From: Pontibacter populi
Lineage (GTDB): Bacteria; Bacteroidota; Bacteroidia; Cytophagales; Hymenobacteraceae
Length of the DNA: 64,000 bases
Direction of reading: 5' to 3'
NCBI RefSeq assembly: GCF_019336435.1
Contig: NZ_JAHWXQ010000009.1
Location: 1 to 64,000, forward strand
The notes under the pieces were generated by a model. The model did no database searches, was not told where the DNA came from, and saw nothing but the letters and a program-made list of their open reading frames with translations. Both the position numbers and the translations under genes were made by a program. Shown piece after piece: positions 43,211-52,962 of the stretch (positions within the stretch are counted from its first letter, which is position 1; every line of letters begins with the position of its first letter).

Positions 43211-43453
43211 TTAATTTACCGGTTTAACTTTCTGATTCCTGCCTATTAACAGGTACAGCAGTGCCCCTAGAAGTGGAATAAAAATGATCACAACGGCCCA
43301 GATCAGTTTGGTTATGTTATCGGAAAAATTGCTTCTCAATAAATCAATCAAAGCCCACAACCATAGAACCAATGGTGCGGCTATGAAAAGCAACAGAAAT
43401 ATAATTTCAACAGGGCCAATTCCGCCAATGAAGAGTAGAGTTGTTTCTGGCAT
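43211..43453 (-). CDS. PLDc_N domain membrane protein (copy 2)
   Basis: This 80-residue protein has two hydrophobic helices separated by LWALIDLLRSNFSDNITKLI, ending in YLLIGRNQK. These are hallmarks of the phospholipase D N-terminal-like (PLDc_N) small membrane proteins. It has no catalytic HKD motif. It is closely similar to the gene at 43484-43747 and begins with the same MPETTLL, so it is a tandem duplicate. Confidence 0.85.
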   Translation of the reverse strand: MPETTLLFIGGIGPVEIIFLLLFIAAPLVLWLWALIDLLRSNFSDNITKLIWAVVIIFIPLLGALLYLLIGRNQKVKPVN

Positions 43454-43483
43454 AAGTTTGTCGTTATAGTTTGTTAAACGTTG

Positions 43484-43747
43484 TTACTGAAAAGTGTTAC
43501 TGTGCTGGTTTATAGTATTAACTTTTTGTTTCCGGCCGATAAATAAGTAAAGTATAGCTCCCAAAACAGGTATAAAAACAATTACTACTAACCAGATAAG
43601 TTTGGTAATGCTGTCTGCAAAATTGCTCCGTAGTAGATCAATGAGCGCCCCAAGCCATAAACCAAAGGGAATAGCTAAGAAAAGGATCATATAAAGTAAG
43701 CTTTCTAAGCTGAATCCGGTAAGATAAAGTAAAGTTGTTTCAGGCAT
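43484..43747 (-). CDS. PLDc_N domain membrane protein (copy 1)
   Basis: This 87-residue protein is the paralogue of the next downstream gene, sharing ALIDLLRSNF, ITKLIW and a YLFIGRKQK end. The two genes are 30 bases apart, and the TonB-C gene follows. Together they look like a three-gene unit. Such proteins are often envelope-stress or antibiotic-response associated in other phyla, but no role is shown here. Confidence 0.85.
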   Translation of the reverse strand: MPETTLLYLTGFSLESLLYMILFLAIPFGLWLGALIDLLRSNFADSITKLIWLVVIVFIPVLGAILYLFIGRKQKVNTINQHSNTFQ

Positions 43748-43881
43748 GGGAGTAGTGTTTTAGGTTATTTTAATAAATAAAGTATGTTGAGTATTTAACC
43801 AGCGTAGTAACACCTTATTCACGTTCTTGGCAATACTTTAGCCGCTGTTGGTATTTCTTTTCTTCTGGGTAAAGTAAATAG

Positions 43882-45903
43882 CTAAGCCAAGCTTTTTTTT
43901 AAGAGTTGTGCATTTATAGCTACTACAATGGTGCTTAAACTCATTAGTACCGCCCCAACTGCCGGACTAAGCATAAACCCCCAGTTATATAACACACCTG
44001 CTGCCAAAGGAATAGCAAGTATGTTATATCCCGCTGCCCACCACAGGTTTTGAATCATTTTATTGTAGGTGGCTTTCCCGAATAAAATCAGGTTGGCAAT
44101 ATCTTTTGGGTCAGAGTTTACAAGTATAATGTCTGCTGTTTCTGCGGCTACATCTGTGCCTGAACCAACGGCAATGCCTACATCGGCTTGTGCCAATGCC
44201 GGAGCATCATTTACGCCATCGCCTGTCATGGCAACGTATTCGCCTCTTTCCTGGAGTTCTTTTACTTTCTCTAATTTATCGTGCGGTAACACATTAGCCA
44301 GGTAGCCGTCCATTTTTAATTCATTGCTTACTTTTTCTGCTACCCTTTCATTATCGCCTGTAAGAAGTAAGTTCTTAATTCCTGCTTCTTTAAGTATCCG
44401 GATAGCCTCAAAAGAGCTTTCTCTTATCTGGTCCGAAAAAGTGAAATACCCTGCAACTTCGTTAGCTATTAAAATATAAACGACTGTGCCTGTAAATGCA
44501 TCATCTGTTTCCGGGAAATCTATAGTTTGTTCTTTAAGGTAATTAGGGCCTACTACTTTTATTTCTTTTCCATCTACAATCCCTTCCAGCCCTTTGCCGG
44601 GTAAGTAATTAAAGCTTTCTGATCTGGGGACCTCTATATGCAGCTCTTTTACTTTCCGTAACAGGCCTGTGGCGATATAATGCTCTGAGTGTTGCTCGAT
44701 TCCTGATGCCAGACGCAATAACTCTTTTTCATTAAAGTTTTGATTTAATACCTTAACGTCCTGCAATTCGTGAGAACCCTTTGTAAGTGTGCCTGTCTTG
44801 TCGAAAATGATGGTAGATATGAGTCTTGCATTTTCGAATGCTGTTCTGTTGCGGATAAGTAACCCTTTTTGAGCAGAGATAGAAGTTGAGATTGCCACGA
44901 CCAACGGAACTGCCAGGCCTAAAGCATGCGGACAGGAAATAACCATAACTGTCACCATTCTCTCCAGGGCAAACACAAACGGAAAGCCCAAAAGCAGCCA
45001 GACAACCAAGGTAAGCACACCGCCACCTAAAGCAACAAAAGTCAGCATTTTTGCGGCACGGTCAGCAAAATTCTGCGTTCTGGATTTTACTTTCTGAGCA
45101 TCTTCTACCAGTCTCACCACTTTATTCAGATAGCTGTCTTTTCCCGTGCTGGTTACTTTAATAGTTAGGGAGCCATTGCCATTAACTGCACCGCCAATGA
45201 CTTTGTCGTTCTTCTCTTTTTTGACGGGTTTGCTTTCTCCTGTGAGCATACTCTCATCCACGTAACTATCGCCCTCTGTGACAATGCCGTCCACAGGCAC
45301 CTTTTCGCCCGGCTTTACCATTACCATATCTCCAATTCTCAATTCACTCACCAGCATATCGTGTATGTGTCCGTTTTTGATATGATGAGCTGTGGAGGGC
45401 ATCATTTTTACAAGTAATTCCAGCGAACGGGAAGCTCCCATTACCGACTTCATCTCGAAGTAATGCCCGATTAGCATAATGTCTATCAGGGTGGCCATTT
45501 CCCAATAAAAGTCCATCCCCTGCAAGCCAAAAGTAATTGCCAAACTATAGGCCCAGGCAACTGTAATTGCTACACCGATGAGTGTCATCATTCCAATTGC
45601 GTTGTCCTTTACTTCATCATACAAACCTTTTAAAAAAGGATAGCCGCCATAGAAAAAGATGAAAGTTGAAAGAATAGCCAGGACATATTTATCTCCTGCA
45701 AAAGTCAGCTCAAACCCCAGCCATTGCTGGATCATATGCGATAGTGCAAGCACCGGAACCGAGACTATAGAACATATTATAAACCGCTTCCAGAAATCGG
45801 CAACATTGTGTCCTGCATGTTTATCATGTCCGCTCTCACTATGATCGGAATGCTGCCCATGCTCATGGTGTGCATGTCCTGAATGTGAAGTATGCTGTTC
45901 CAC
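43882..45903 (-). CDS. copB: CopB-type copper-translocating P-type ATPase
   Basis: This P1B-type ATPase is predicted to export copper or silver. The start is a GTG at 45903. The N-terminus is a His-rich tail (about 12 His in the first 32 residues) instead of an HMA domain. The membrane metal site is CPH at 324-326 ([10 protein letters not shown]), typical of the P1B-3/CopB class rather than CPC CopA. The actuator TGES is at 221-224, phosphorylation D368 is in FDKTGTLT, and the hinge is [11 protein letters not shown]. At 673 residues it is complete. No copper chaperone or regulator gene is adjacent. Confidence 0.93.
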   Translation of the reverse strand: MEQHTSHSGHAHHEHGQHSDHSESGHDKHAGHNVADFWKRFIICSIVSVPVLALSHMIQQWLGFELTFAGDKYVLAILSTFIFFYGGYPFLKGLYDEVKDNAIGMMTLIGVAITVAWAYSLAITFGLQGMDFYWEMATLIDIMLIGHYFEMKSVMGASRSLELLVKMMPSTAHHIKNGHIHDMLVSELRIGDMVMVKPGEKVPVDGIVTEGDSYVDESMLTGESKPVKKEKNDKVIGGAVNGNGSLTIKVTSTGKDSYLNKVVRLVEDAQKVKSRTQNFADRAAKMLTFVALGGGVLTLVVWLLLGFPFVFALERMVTVMVISCPHALGLAVPLVVAISTSISAQKGLLIRNRTAFENARLISTIIFDKTGTLTKGSHELQDVKVLNQNFNEKELLRLASGIEQHSEHYIATGLLRKVKELHIEVPRSESFNYLPGKGLEGIVDGKEIKVVGPNYLKEQTIDFPETDDAFTGTVVYILIANEVAGYFTFSDQIRESSFEAIRILKEAGIKNLLLTGDNERVAEKVSNELKMDGYLANVLPHDKLEKVKELQERGEYVAMTGDGVNDAPALAQADVGIAVGSGTDVAAETADIILVNSDPKDIANLILFGKATYNKMIQNLWWAAGYNILAIPLAAGVLYNWGFMLSPAVGAVLMSLSTIVVAINAQLLKKSLA

Positions 45904-46016
45904 CTTTTTGTGAATGGTTTACTTCGTGTGTGGTATGCTAGTAAGGTTGAGAAAGTCTAGTACAAAAGACGCCGAAAGCCGTCGGTTGAGGTGACTTTAT
46001 ATCTTGCTAGCACCTG

Positions 46017-46409
46017 TTATTTTTCTAGTTCTCTACCAAACCCCATTTTAAGGTAGGTCTTTTCTATGTCATTTACTGGACGCTTCTTGTACTCAGAGTA
46101 AATGGCGTAAACCTCGTCTAGAGACTTTACACCAGAATCATAGTTTACTTTACCCCATTTATAAATTGCCAATCCTATTTTCGTATCGTAAATCCCAGGT
46201 TTTATCTGTATCCCGTCGTATTCGTGCCCCTTAATTGGTGTGAAGAAGTCGAATTTACCTCCTTCTTCCGTTTCCTTAAGAATAAATGCCCTTATATCAG
46301 ATTGGGAAAGAGAAGCATTTGATATTTCACTACTTTGGCTGGATACTTTCTGAGAACAGCTTGTTAAGATTTGTAAGAATATGAATGAAGCAATTAAAGC
46401 TCTTGACAT
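46017..46409 (-). CDS. Putative small lipoprotein
   Basis: This protein has 130 residues. A signal peptide ends in Cys18 (LQILTSC). The mature part, about 112 residues, contains KFDFFTPIKGHEYDGIQIKP and a helical C-terminus (LDEVYAIYSEYKKRPVND). I do not recognise the family. It precedes copB on the same strand by 113 bases, but no functional tie is evident. The DNA is AT-richer than most of the window. Confidence 0.65.
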   Translation of the reverse strand: MSRALIASFIFLQILTSCSQKVSSQSSEISNASLSQSDIRAFILKETEEGGKFDFFTPIKGHEYDGIQIKPGIYDTKIGLAIYKWGKVNYDSGVKSLDEVYAIYSEYKKRPVNDIEKTYLKMGFGRELEK

Positions 46410-46563
46410 AATTTGTTGTCTTATTAATAAATGCTTACTACCAGTTTAACAAAAATATACGCTTATCTGCACTATAACTATAGTTCAGTAAACTCAGCCG
46501 ATGGCTCATATATAAGCTATAGCTAATATATTAAATTATCCTTAAATAAACTCAGCTAATTGT

Positions 46564-47043
46564 TTAAGATTCAAGACTTTTCAGCGCGTCTTGCACCAAG
46601 TCACTTTCATAACCTTTGCTCATGAGGTAAAAGCTCAGTTTTTGACGGCGGGTGAAGGGGTTTTTCTCTTTTTCGGTGGTGTTCTTTTTTTCGAGCAGGT
46701 GCAGCAGGTTTTGTTCGTATAGTTCAGGGTCTATCTCTTTCATGCCTTGCTTAATGCAGTAATCCGAAATGCCCTTCGACTTTAAGCCTTGCATAATCTT
46801 GCGTCGGCCCCAGCGCTTCAGGCCATATTTACCGCGCACATAGCTTTGGGCATAGCGCTCCTCATCAATCAGTTTTTCCTGGCTCAGGCGCATAATCAGT
46901 TCTTCTACATCGTCGGGCTCTAAACCATAACTATAGAGCTTTGTGCGCACTTCCTGTTGGGTGCGGTCCTGGTAGGCGCAGTAGGCAGCGGCTTTTATCA
47001 GCGCTTCTTTTGGGGTATAGGTTTTCTGTTTCTTCTTCTCCAA
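46564..47043 (-). CDS. recX: RecX family regulatory protein
   Basis: RecX binds RecA filaments and limits recombination. The 159-residue protein shows the three-helix tandem repeats of the family: ALIKAAAYCAYQDRTQQEVR, then LIDEERYAQSYVRGKYGLKRWGR (key part RYAQSYVRGK), and SFYLMSKGYESDLVQDAL at the end. The start appears to be TTG at 47043, with an AAGGA sequence about 8 bases upstream. No in-frame ATG is available before residue 60. recA is not nearby. Confidence 0.9.
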   Translation of the reverse strand: MEKKKQKTYTPKEALIKAAAYCAYQDRTQQEVRTKLYSYGLEPDDVEELIMRLSQEKLIDEERYAQSYVRGKYGLKRWGRRKIMQGLKSKGISDYCIKQGMKEIDPELYEQNLLHLLEKKNTTEKEKNPFTRRQKLSFYLMSKGYESDLVQDALKSLES

Positions 47044-47099
47044 ACTATAAGTCCTTTACTTAACTATAAACATACGACAAAGTTAAAGAGTTTGGGAGT

Positions 47100-47258
47100 T
47101 AGTGAGTTTGGGAGTTATAGAAGTTAGAAAGTTAGAAAGTTGATTTTAGTTAAAGAGTTAAAAAGTTTAGAAGTTAGAAATCCTGCAAATCCTTTAATCC
47201 TGTAAATCCTGATTCAGACAACAATCAACAACTAACAATCAACAATCAATTACCTTTG
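47100..47258. repeat. AT-rich simple repeat cluster upstream of the EamA gene
   Basis: The cluster holds runs of AGTTAGAAAGTT-like units, then AATCCTGCAAATCCTTTAAT and CAACAATCAACAATCAAT, ending in a TACCTTTG promoter box. An inverted relative lies upstream of the other EamA-type gene at 52955-53115. Both therefore sit immediately before a DMT transporter. Confidence 0.6.
47251..47258 (+). promoter_or_regulatory. Probable -7 box of the EamA gene
   Basis: TACCTTTG lies 23 bases before the ATG at 47282. It is the last unit of the repeat cluster. Confidence 0.5.
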
Positions 47259-47281
47259 CAGCGGTAAACTATAACGAGCCT

Positions 47282-48151
47282 ATGTTTTCGAAGGGAGTGC
47301 AGTACATGTTGCTATCGACGCTGTTTTTTGCGCTGATGAATGTGTGCATAAAGTTGGTTCCGCATATTCCGGCTATAGAGATTATCTTTTTCAGGTCGGT
47401 TATCTCTGTGGTAATGAGCTATCTGGTGTTGCGAAGGCAGCAGGTGAACATCTGGGGCACTAACAAAGGCTTACTTATAACAAGGGGTATAACTGGTGCT
47501 ATCGCGCTCGTTCTATACTTTACCACCCTGCAGAATATTCCGCTGGCTACGGCGGTAACTATACAATACCTCTCACCGATCTTCACGACCATACTGGGCA
47601 TTTTCATAGTTAAAGAAAAGGTAAAACCATGGCAATGGATCTTCTTCCTGGTATCGTTTATCGGTATCCTGGTTATTGAAGGGGTAGATGTGCGCATTTC
47701 GCCGTTTTACTTAACTATAGGCGTAGCTGGCGCGGCCATTTCGGGTATTTCCTACAACATTATCCGCAAGCTGAATACCCGTGAGCACCCGCTGGTCATT
47801 GTGTTTTATTTCCCGATGGTGGCGCTGCCTTTTTCGGGTATTTATAGTTTGTTTGATTGGGTACAGCCGATGGGCTGGGACTGGGCTATTTTGTTACTGG
47901 TTGGCGTTTTCACGCAGCTGGCGCAGTATTACATGACCATGTCGTACCAGACCGAAGAACTCTCTAAAGTGGCTCACCTGAACTATATCGGTATTTTTTA
48001 CGCCCTGCTATTAGGGTTTATCATGTTCGATGAGACCTTCACTATCGGCTCGTATGTGGGGATGGCACTGGTGCTGGTAGGCGTAATTCTGAATATCCGG
48101 TATAAAAGCAAACTTGCCAAAACTGCCGAGTTAGAGGCAGTTTCAAAATAA
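47282..48151 (+). CDS. EamA/DMT family transporter
   Basis: This inner-membrane protein of 289 residues has ten predicted helices in two EamA halves (about 5-135 and 145-275). Conserved features are FFRSVISVVMSYLVLR in helix 2-3, PLATAVTIQYLSPIFTTILG, and the C-terminal half LLVGVFTQLAQYYMTMSYQ. Drug/metabolite transporters move amino acids, sugars or other small molecules. The substrate is not predictable. Confidence 0.9.
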   Translation: MFSKGVQYMLLSTLFFALMNVCIKLVPHIPAIEIIFFRSVISVVMSYLVLRRQQVNIWGTNKGLLITRGITGAIALVLYFTTLQNIPLATAVTIQYLSPIFTTILGIFIVKEKVKPWQWIFFLVSFIGILVIEGVDVRISPFYLTIGVAGAAISGISYNIIRKLNTREHPLVIVFYFPMVALPFSGIYSLFDWVQPMGWDWAILLLVGVFTQLAQYYMTMSYQTEELSKVAHLNYIGIFYALLLGFIMFDETFTIGSYVGMALVLVGVILNIRYKSKLAKTAELEAVSK

Positions 48152-48249
48152 TATAAGTATAAAAGTCAGATAAAATGTGAAATAAGCGTATAATATGTAA
48201 CGTTAGCTATATTTACACCATATAAGGCCAAAAGCTAATCTAACCTTAC

Positions 48250-50844
48250 ATGCGCTTCACCTGGTTTTTGTTCCTGCTTTTATTCGCTCCTCTGTTCTGC
48301 TTTGGCGGTACCTTGCGCGGTCGCCTTACCGATGAGAACGGACAAGGCCTGCCTTTTGCCAGCATCTACATTAAAGAAACCTCCAGCGGCACCGCTACCA
48401 ACGAGAGCGGTTATTACCAACTGCAGCTCGATTCAGGCACTTACACATTAGAGTTTAAGTACGTAGGCTACAAAGCCAAAACGCAGGTGGTAAAGATAAA
48501 CGGCCATCCTGTGGAGTTGAATGTGCAGCTTCTGCCCGAAGTGCTTAACCTGAAAGAAGTAGTAGTGCACGCCTCCGACGAAGATCCGGCTTACCCGATC
48601 ATGCGCAATGCCATCCGGTTGCGGAAATACCACCTCAACGAAGCCCTGGCCTGGAGCGCCCGCGTGTACATGAAAAGCGTTGCCCGCATGGATAAAGTGC
48701 CAAGTAAAGTGTTGGGTGTAAGGGTAGTAGATGTGGATACGGGTATTGTTTACCTTTCCGAGTCGGTATCGCAGTTGCATTTCAAGCGCCCCAATAAAGT
48801 AAATGAGAAAGTGATTTCGTCGCGGGTGAGCGGCCAGAAAAAAGGCTTCAGTTTTAACCAGGCTTCGGAAATGAACATCAGCTTTTATGAGAACCTGCTG
48901 AAGATAGAAGGACTGAACGAACGCGGTTTTGTGTCGCCGCTGGCCAACAATGCGCTGTTTTTTTACCGTTTCCAGTACATGGGCGCTTTTGAGGAAAATG
49001 GCCTGACTATAAACAAGATTAAAGTAACTCCACGCCGCCGCAACGACCCTGTTTTTGAAGGCAGCATTTATATCGTGGATGGCACCTGGCGCATCCATAG
49101 CACCGACCTGAAGCTAACCAAAAGAGCAGGAATTGAGTTTGTGGATTTTATTCGGGTGCGGCAGGTGTACGAGCCGGTGCTGGAACACGTCTGGATGCCG
49201 GTATCGCAGAAATTTACCTTTGAGGCAGCAGGCTTAGGTTTTAAAGGCCGGGGCTACATTACGGGCGTTTACTCCAACTATAAAGTGCAGGCAGCTTACA
49301 AAAAACCACCGGTGCTGGAAGAAGTAGAGCCCGAGCCCGAAGAAACTATAGTTGCCAACGCGCAAACTCCAAAGTCAACGCCCAAGCCACGTTTTAAAAT
49401 TATAGAGCCCGAAAAAGCAGATCCGCAGGAAAAACCTATCCATAACGATAAGCTATTCACGAAAGAGATACTGGTTGTTGACAAAGATGCAAACAAACGC
49501 GACTCGCTTTACTGGGACAAGATCAGACCAACACCCCTTACCAAAGAAGAGTCCAAAGACTATGTAAAAAAAGATAGCCTGGAGATCATCAAAGAATCTA
49601 AAGTGTACCAGGATTCACTGGACCGCATCCGGAACAAACCGACATTTGGCAACCTGTTTTTGAGTGGCTATACCTACAACAACAGCTTTGAGGGTAATTA
49701 CCTGCGCTTCGACCCGATCATCAGCCCAACCAATAGCAGCATTCTGCAATATAATACAGTAGAGGGTGTAGTAGCCGATGTAAAAGTTAGTTATGGCCGA
49801 CGCTTCGATGACCGCCGCCGCTACATTATAGAGCCAACCGTGCGCTATGGTTTCTCAAACGAAAAATTCAATGCCAAACTTCGGGCCGCTTATGTTTACA
49901 ACACCACTACCAACAGCACAATACAGCTGGAAGGCGGTCGATACGTTGATCAGATCAATATAAACAGCCCGATCTCGTCGTTTGTGAACTCCGTTTATAC
50001 ACTGGCGGCTGGCAAAAACTATATGAAACTATACCAGCGCGACTTTGTACGGCTGGCACACCGCGGCGAACTGGCAAACGGCCTGCAGCTTACGGCTAAC
50101 CTGGAATACGCGCACCGCATGCCAATGCAGAACACTACCTTCTATAGCTTTAAAGATCCTAACCCGGAAGGCATAAGTACTTTTACCTCTAATGTGCCTG
50201 TAAATGCAGAGTTAGCAGATGCAAGCTTCACGCCACATGAGGTACTGATGGCATCTTTCAGCTTAAGTATTAAACCGGGGCAGCGTTACATTACCCGTCC
50301 TAATCAAAAAATAAACCTGGGCTCAAAATACCCAACTATAAGCCTGGCATACCGAACCGGCCTGAAAGCATTTGGCGGCGACATAAAATACAGCACAGCA
50401 GCATTGGGCGTAAGCGATGAAGTGAGTTTCGGGTTACTGGGTAGCAGCAGCTATAGTGCAGCTGCAGGTGTTTTCTGGAACAAAGAGAGCATGACCCTAA
50501 TGGATTACCGCCACTTTAAAGGCAACAGAACCATTTTTGCAGGTGCCTACGACGGTTTTCAGTTACTCGACTACTACCGGTACAGTACCAACAACAATTA
50601 CCTCGAAGCACATTACGAGCATCACTTCAATGGCTTCCTATTCAATAAAATCCCGCTCTTCCGTAAGTTGAAACTGCAGGAAGTTATGAGCTTGAACTAC
50701 CTGAACACGCAGCAATCAAGAAATTACCTGGAGCTTGGTGTGGGGGTAGAGCATATCTTTAAAGTACTTCGTGTTGATTTCGTAACATCGTTCCAGGAAG
50801 GGGAGAAAGCACGGACTGGCATAACGATAGGGCTCGGCTTCTAA
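48250..50844 (+). CDS. DUF5686 outer-membrane protein with carboxypeptidase-like domain
   Basis: The signal peptide is about residues 1-20. A CarboxypepD_reg-like beta-sandwich follows (~22-105, GRLTDENGQGLPFASIYIKE). The rest is a DUF5686 region with a Pro/Glu/Lys-rich linker (~345-400) and a C-terminal beta-barrel-like part (about 490-864) that ends in a strand with terminal Phe (TGITIGLGF). It resembles a TonB-receptor relative without a plug. Function is unknown. These proteins are typical of Bacteroidota outer membranes. Confidence 0.87.
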   Translation: MRFTWFLFLLLFAPLFCFGGTLRGRLTDENGQGLPFASIYIKETSSGTATNESGYYQLQLDSGTYTLEFKYVGYKAKTQVVKINGHPVELNVQLLPEVLNLKEVVVHASDEDPAYPIMRNAIRLRKYHLNEALAWSARVYMKSVARMDKVPSKVLGVRVVDVDTGIVYLSESVSQLHFKRPNKVNEKVISSRVSGQKKGFSFNQASEMNISFYENLLKIEGLNERGFVSPLANNALFFYRFQYMGAFEENGLTINKIKVTPRRRNDPVFEGSIYIVDGTWRIHSTDLKLTKRAGIEFVDFIRVRQVYEPVLEHVWMPVSQKFTFEAAGLGFKGRGYITGVYSNYKVQAAYKKPPVLEEVEPEPEETIVANAQTPKSTPKPRFKIIEPEKADPQEKPIHNDKLFTKEILVVDKDANKRDSLYWDKIRPTPLTKEESKDYVKKDSLEIIKESKVYQDSLDRIRNKPTFGNLFLSGYTYNNSFEGNYLRFDPIISPTNSSILQYNTVEGVVADVKVSYGRRFDDRRRYIIEPTVRYGFSNEKFNAKLRAAYVYNTTTNSTIQLEGGRYVDQININSPISSFVNSVYTLAAGKNYMKLYQRDFVRLAHRGELANGLQLTANLEYAHRMPMQNTTFYSFKDPNPEGISTFTSNVPVNAELADASFTPHEVLMASFSLSIKPGQRYITRPNQKINLGSKYPTISLAYRTGLKAFGGDIKYSTAALGVSDEVSFGLLGSSSYSAAAGVFWNKESMTLMDYRHFKGNRTIFAGAYDGFQLLDYYRYSTNNNYLEAHYEHHFNGFLFNKIPLFRKLKLQEVMSLNYLNTQQSRNYLELGVGVEHIFKVLRVDFVTSFQEGEKARTGITIGLGF

Positions 50845-50910
50845 GGTTCAGTTTATAACTTATTGATTGCACAGCCGTTAAAAATGGCAGGAATTATAAC
50901 TGAAATGACA

Positions 50911-51213
50911 ATGAAAACGAGACTATCTATATTTAAAACAGGACTAGCCATAGCCTTTGCAGCCGTAGTTGGTTATGGTTGCGGCGAGCAGGATACCACC
51001 GCTGAGCATGACACCGGAACAGCCGAAGCTATAGTAGAAGGAGACTCCTCGGCAGCAAACCTGAACAACCCGCGCCCGGCACCAATAGGAGATACTTCGG
51101 TAACTGCTAACCAGGCCGACCAGTTTGGCGAAATGAATCCGAATCAGGATTCGGCAGCGCGCGCTTTGCACAAGCTAGATGAGCAAAAGAAACAGGGAGA
51201 CCAAAGACCATAG
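50911..51213 (+). CDS. Small acidic lipoprotein
   Basis: Start choice: the ATG at 50911 (MKTRLSIF) gives a good signal peptide with lipobox Cys24 (VVGYGC). An ATG two codons upstream is possible, and the TTG at 50863 is rejected. The mature ~77 residues are hydrophilic with Asp, Glu, Asn and Pro, ending in LHKLDEQKKQGDQRP. No family is recognised. A strong terminator follows. It may be co-transcribed with the DUF5686 gene. Confidence 0.7.
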   Translation: MKTRLSIFKTGLAIAFAAVVGYGCGEQDTTAEHDTGTAEAIVEGDSSAANLNNPRPAPIGDTSVTANQADQFGEMNPNQDSAARALHKLDEQKKQGDQRP

Positions 51214-51231
51214 GTTACAACTATAAACCAT

Positions 51232-51276
51232 AACAAAACAGCCTTGCCACTATTTGTGGTAAGGCTGTTTTGTTAT
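51232..51276 (+). terminator. Terminator after the small acidic lipoprotein gene
   Basis: A 19-bp stem with one G-T pair (51232-51250 with 51256-51274) and a 5-base loop has A/T runs at both feet. Confidence 0.85.
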
Positions 51277-51366
51277 CTAATATCTATCGTGGTTAATTCA
51301 GAAATTCTCTTTTGTCATCCAGACCGTAGCTGTGAAGGATCTTATATGTCCTATGGTTTCTACTTT

Positions 51367-51935
51367 GTCATTTCGAACGCAGAGAGAAATCTATCTCAGC
51401 TTATAGTTGAGATCTCTCAAATCCGAACCAAGTTATCCTTTCAAACTTTCTATAATCCTGGGAGCTCTACTTGCCTACAGTTTTATAGTTGGCTTTGGTG
51501 CCCTCACGGCCGGGAGGCCCCGTCTTCGGGCATCGCGCGGTGTACATTTCTTTTGTTCGTTCCTCACAATGCCTGGCGGCACCAGAAATCTACAAGGCGC
51601 TCAACCCCAAGACTGATATCAGTTCGATAGTTTATTCTATAGTTTAAGGAACTGCTATAGTTGCGTCGCTTTATCGTGCTCATAATTTTGAGGGGCCAGG
51701 TAAACCTGCCCTGTTCGTGAGCTGTAACTATTGAACTATAACTTAATCTATAGCTAAGGCAAAGCTCCCCTCCTTAGACTACCGAGAAGTGATTTCGAAG
51801 GTAGCGAGCGTAGCTCTGAGGGGTTGGGGTGGTTGGACCACACAAACTATAGCACGATAACTCAACCTATAGCAACAACAGAAATTCCCCTCTTGGGAGG
51901 GGCAGGGGTGGGTTAAAACTCCAACTATAAAACCA
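51367..51935. repeat. Composite intergenic repeat, copy 2
   Basis: It has the same order of parts as 33889-34336. These are a GTCATTTCGAA...GAGAAATCT unit (51367-51392), the 161-base core (51456-51616), and a final CCCCTC/GAGGGG unit with GGGGTGGGTTAAAAC (51882-51919). The minus-strand frame 51547-51467 encodes 26 residues, with one amino-acid change (Arg for His) and one silent change against copy 1. It differs by an extra inserted segment near 51766-51838. Confidence 0.8.
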
Positions 51936-51985
51936 TAAATAAAACTATAGTAGCAGATAAGTATCCCACTTGAGAGAGAAAAAAT

Positions 51986-52936
51986 CTACTCTATAATAGT
52001 AGCCGCCGAAGTAGGCGGAACCGGCATACCGCTCGCAGTTTTCCGGCGCTTTTTTAGATTAATATTATAGATAATCAAAGAGATAAAAATGAGCACATAA
52101 GCCATTGCTTTCACCAAAGAAGTCTCTTCATTAAAATACACAAAGGCTATCACGAAGTTCATGATCGGGTTTATGTACATGAGAATGCCGATGGTGCCGG
52201 AAGTAAGCTCTTTTAATGCAAACAGGTTCAGGAACAAGGGTAATACCGTAAACAGAGCACTCAGGATACTCACCTTCAGAAAAAAGCCGCCATCCAGCAC
52301 TATCGTTGAGTCGCCTTTGAAGAAACTATAGAACGGCCCGATAAACAGGAAAGCCAGCAGCAACTGTAGGGTCAGCAGTACGATTTTGTCATAAGCCCGC
52401 AAAATGCGCTGCGTGATCAGATAAAATGCATAACTCAGCGCGATCATCAAACTAAACAAAAGGCTGGTCAGCTCGCCGGTCCCGATAAGCACACAACTGA
52501 TAATACCCAGGCCGATAGCCAGCCACTGGTTTGGCCGCAACTCTTCTTTTAATAATAAAAAACCAAGCACCGCTGTAAGTATAGGGCAAAGCAGATACGA
52601 GAAAGAGCCGGTCTGAATATCAATATGGTTGACCACGTAGATAAACGTAAGCCAGTTTATAGTTAGTAGTATGCCCCCCAGCAGCGTATAAACTATAAAA
52701 CGTCGCTTCTCTTTACCTTCCGAAGCTTTTACTAAACTATAGGTCTGCTTTATAGTGTCCCTCCTGAAGAACAGGCAAATAAATAACAGCAACGTTACCG
52801 ACAACGCCACCCGGAAATAAAGAATAAGCCCGCTCGGGTAGTCGGCCAGCGCCTTTAACGGAAAAGGTATAAAACCCCAGATAATGAAAGCCGTGATGCC
52901 CGCCGCATAAAAGGGATTTGCTTTAAGTAGTTTCAT
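51986..52936 (-). CDS. rarD: EamA family transporter, RarD type
   Basis: This 316-residue inner-membrane protein has ten helices. The N-terminal pattern KANPFYAAGITAFIIWGFIP, with LILYFRVALS in the second helix, matches the RarD subgroup of DMT permeases. INWLTFIYVVNHIDIQTGSF is also typical. The ATG at 52936 is chosen because the in-frame TTG at 52957 lies within a TACCTTTG promoter box. The transported compound is unknown. Confidence 0.88.
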   Translation of the reverse strand: MKLLKANPFYAAGITAFIIWGFIPFPLKALADYPSGLILYFRVALSVTLLLFICLFFRRDTIKQTYSLVKASEGKEKRRFIVYTLLGGILLTINWLTFIYVVNHIDIQTGSFSYLLCPILTAVLGFLLLKEELRPNQWLAIGLGIISCVLIGTGELTSLLFSLMIALSYAFYLITQRILRAYDKIVLLTLQLLLAFLFIGPFYSFFKGDSTIVLDGGFFLKVSILSALFTVLPLFLNLFALKELTSGTIGILMYINPIMNFVIAFVYFNEETSLVKAMAYVLIFISLIIYNINLKKRRKTASGMPVPPTSAATIIE

Positions 52937-52954
52937 GTAAGAATAAAAAGTGGG

Positions 52955-52962
52955 CAAAGGTA
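52955..52962 (-). promoter_or_regulatory. Probable -7 box of rarD
   Basis: The minus strand reads TACCTTTG, about 18 bases before the ATG at 52936. Upstream of it lies the AT-rich repeat cluster. No clear -33 TTTG is found. Confidence 0.45.

Larger units (their letters stand above)
51214..51985. other. Convergent intergenic region between a lipoprotein gene and rarD
   Basis: These 772 bases hold the lipoprotein terminator (51232-51276) and the second composite repeat element. Additional CTCCCCTCC...GAGGGGTTGGGG and repeated CTATAG motifs lie at 51766-51935. No conventional gene is seen. Confidence 0.6.

Noticed and set aside
48448..49098. Minus-strand frame of 216 codons opposite the DUF5686 gene
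   Set aside because: Antisense to a well-supported outer-membrane protein gene, with no domain.
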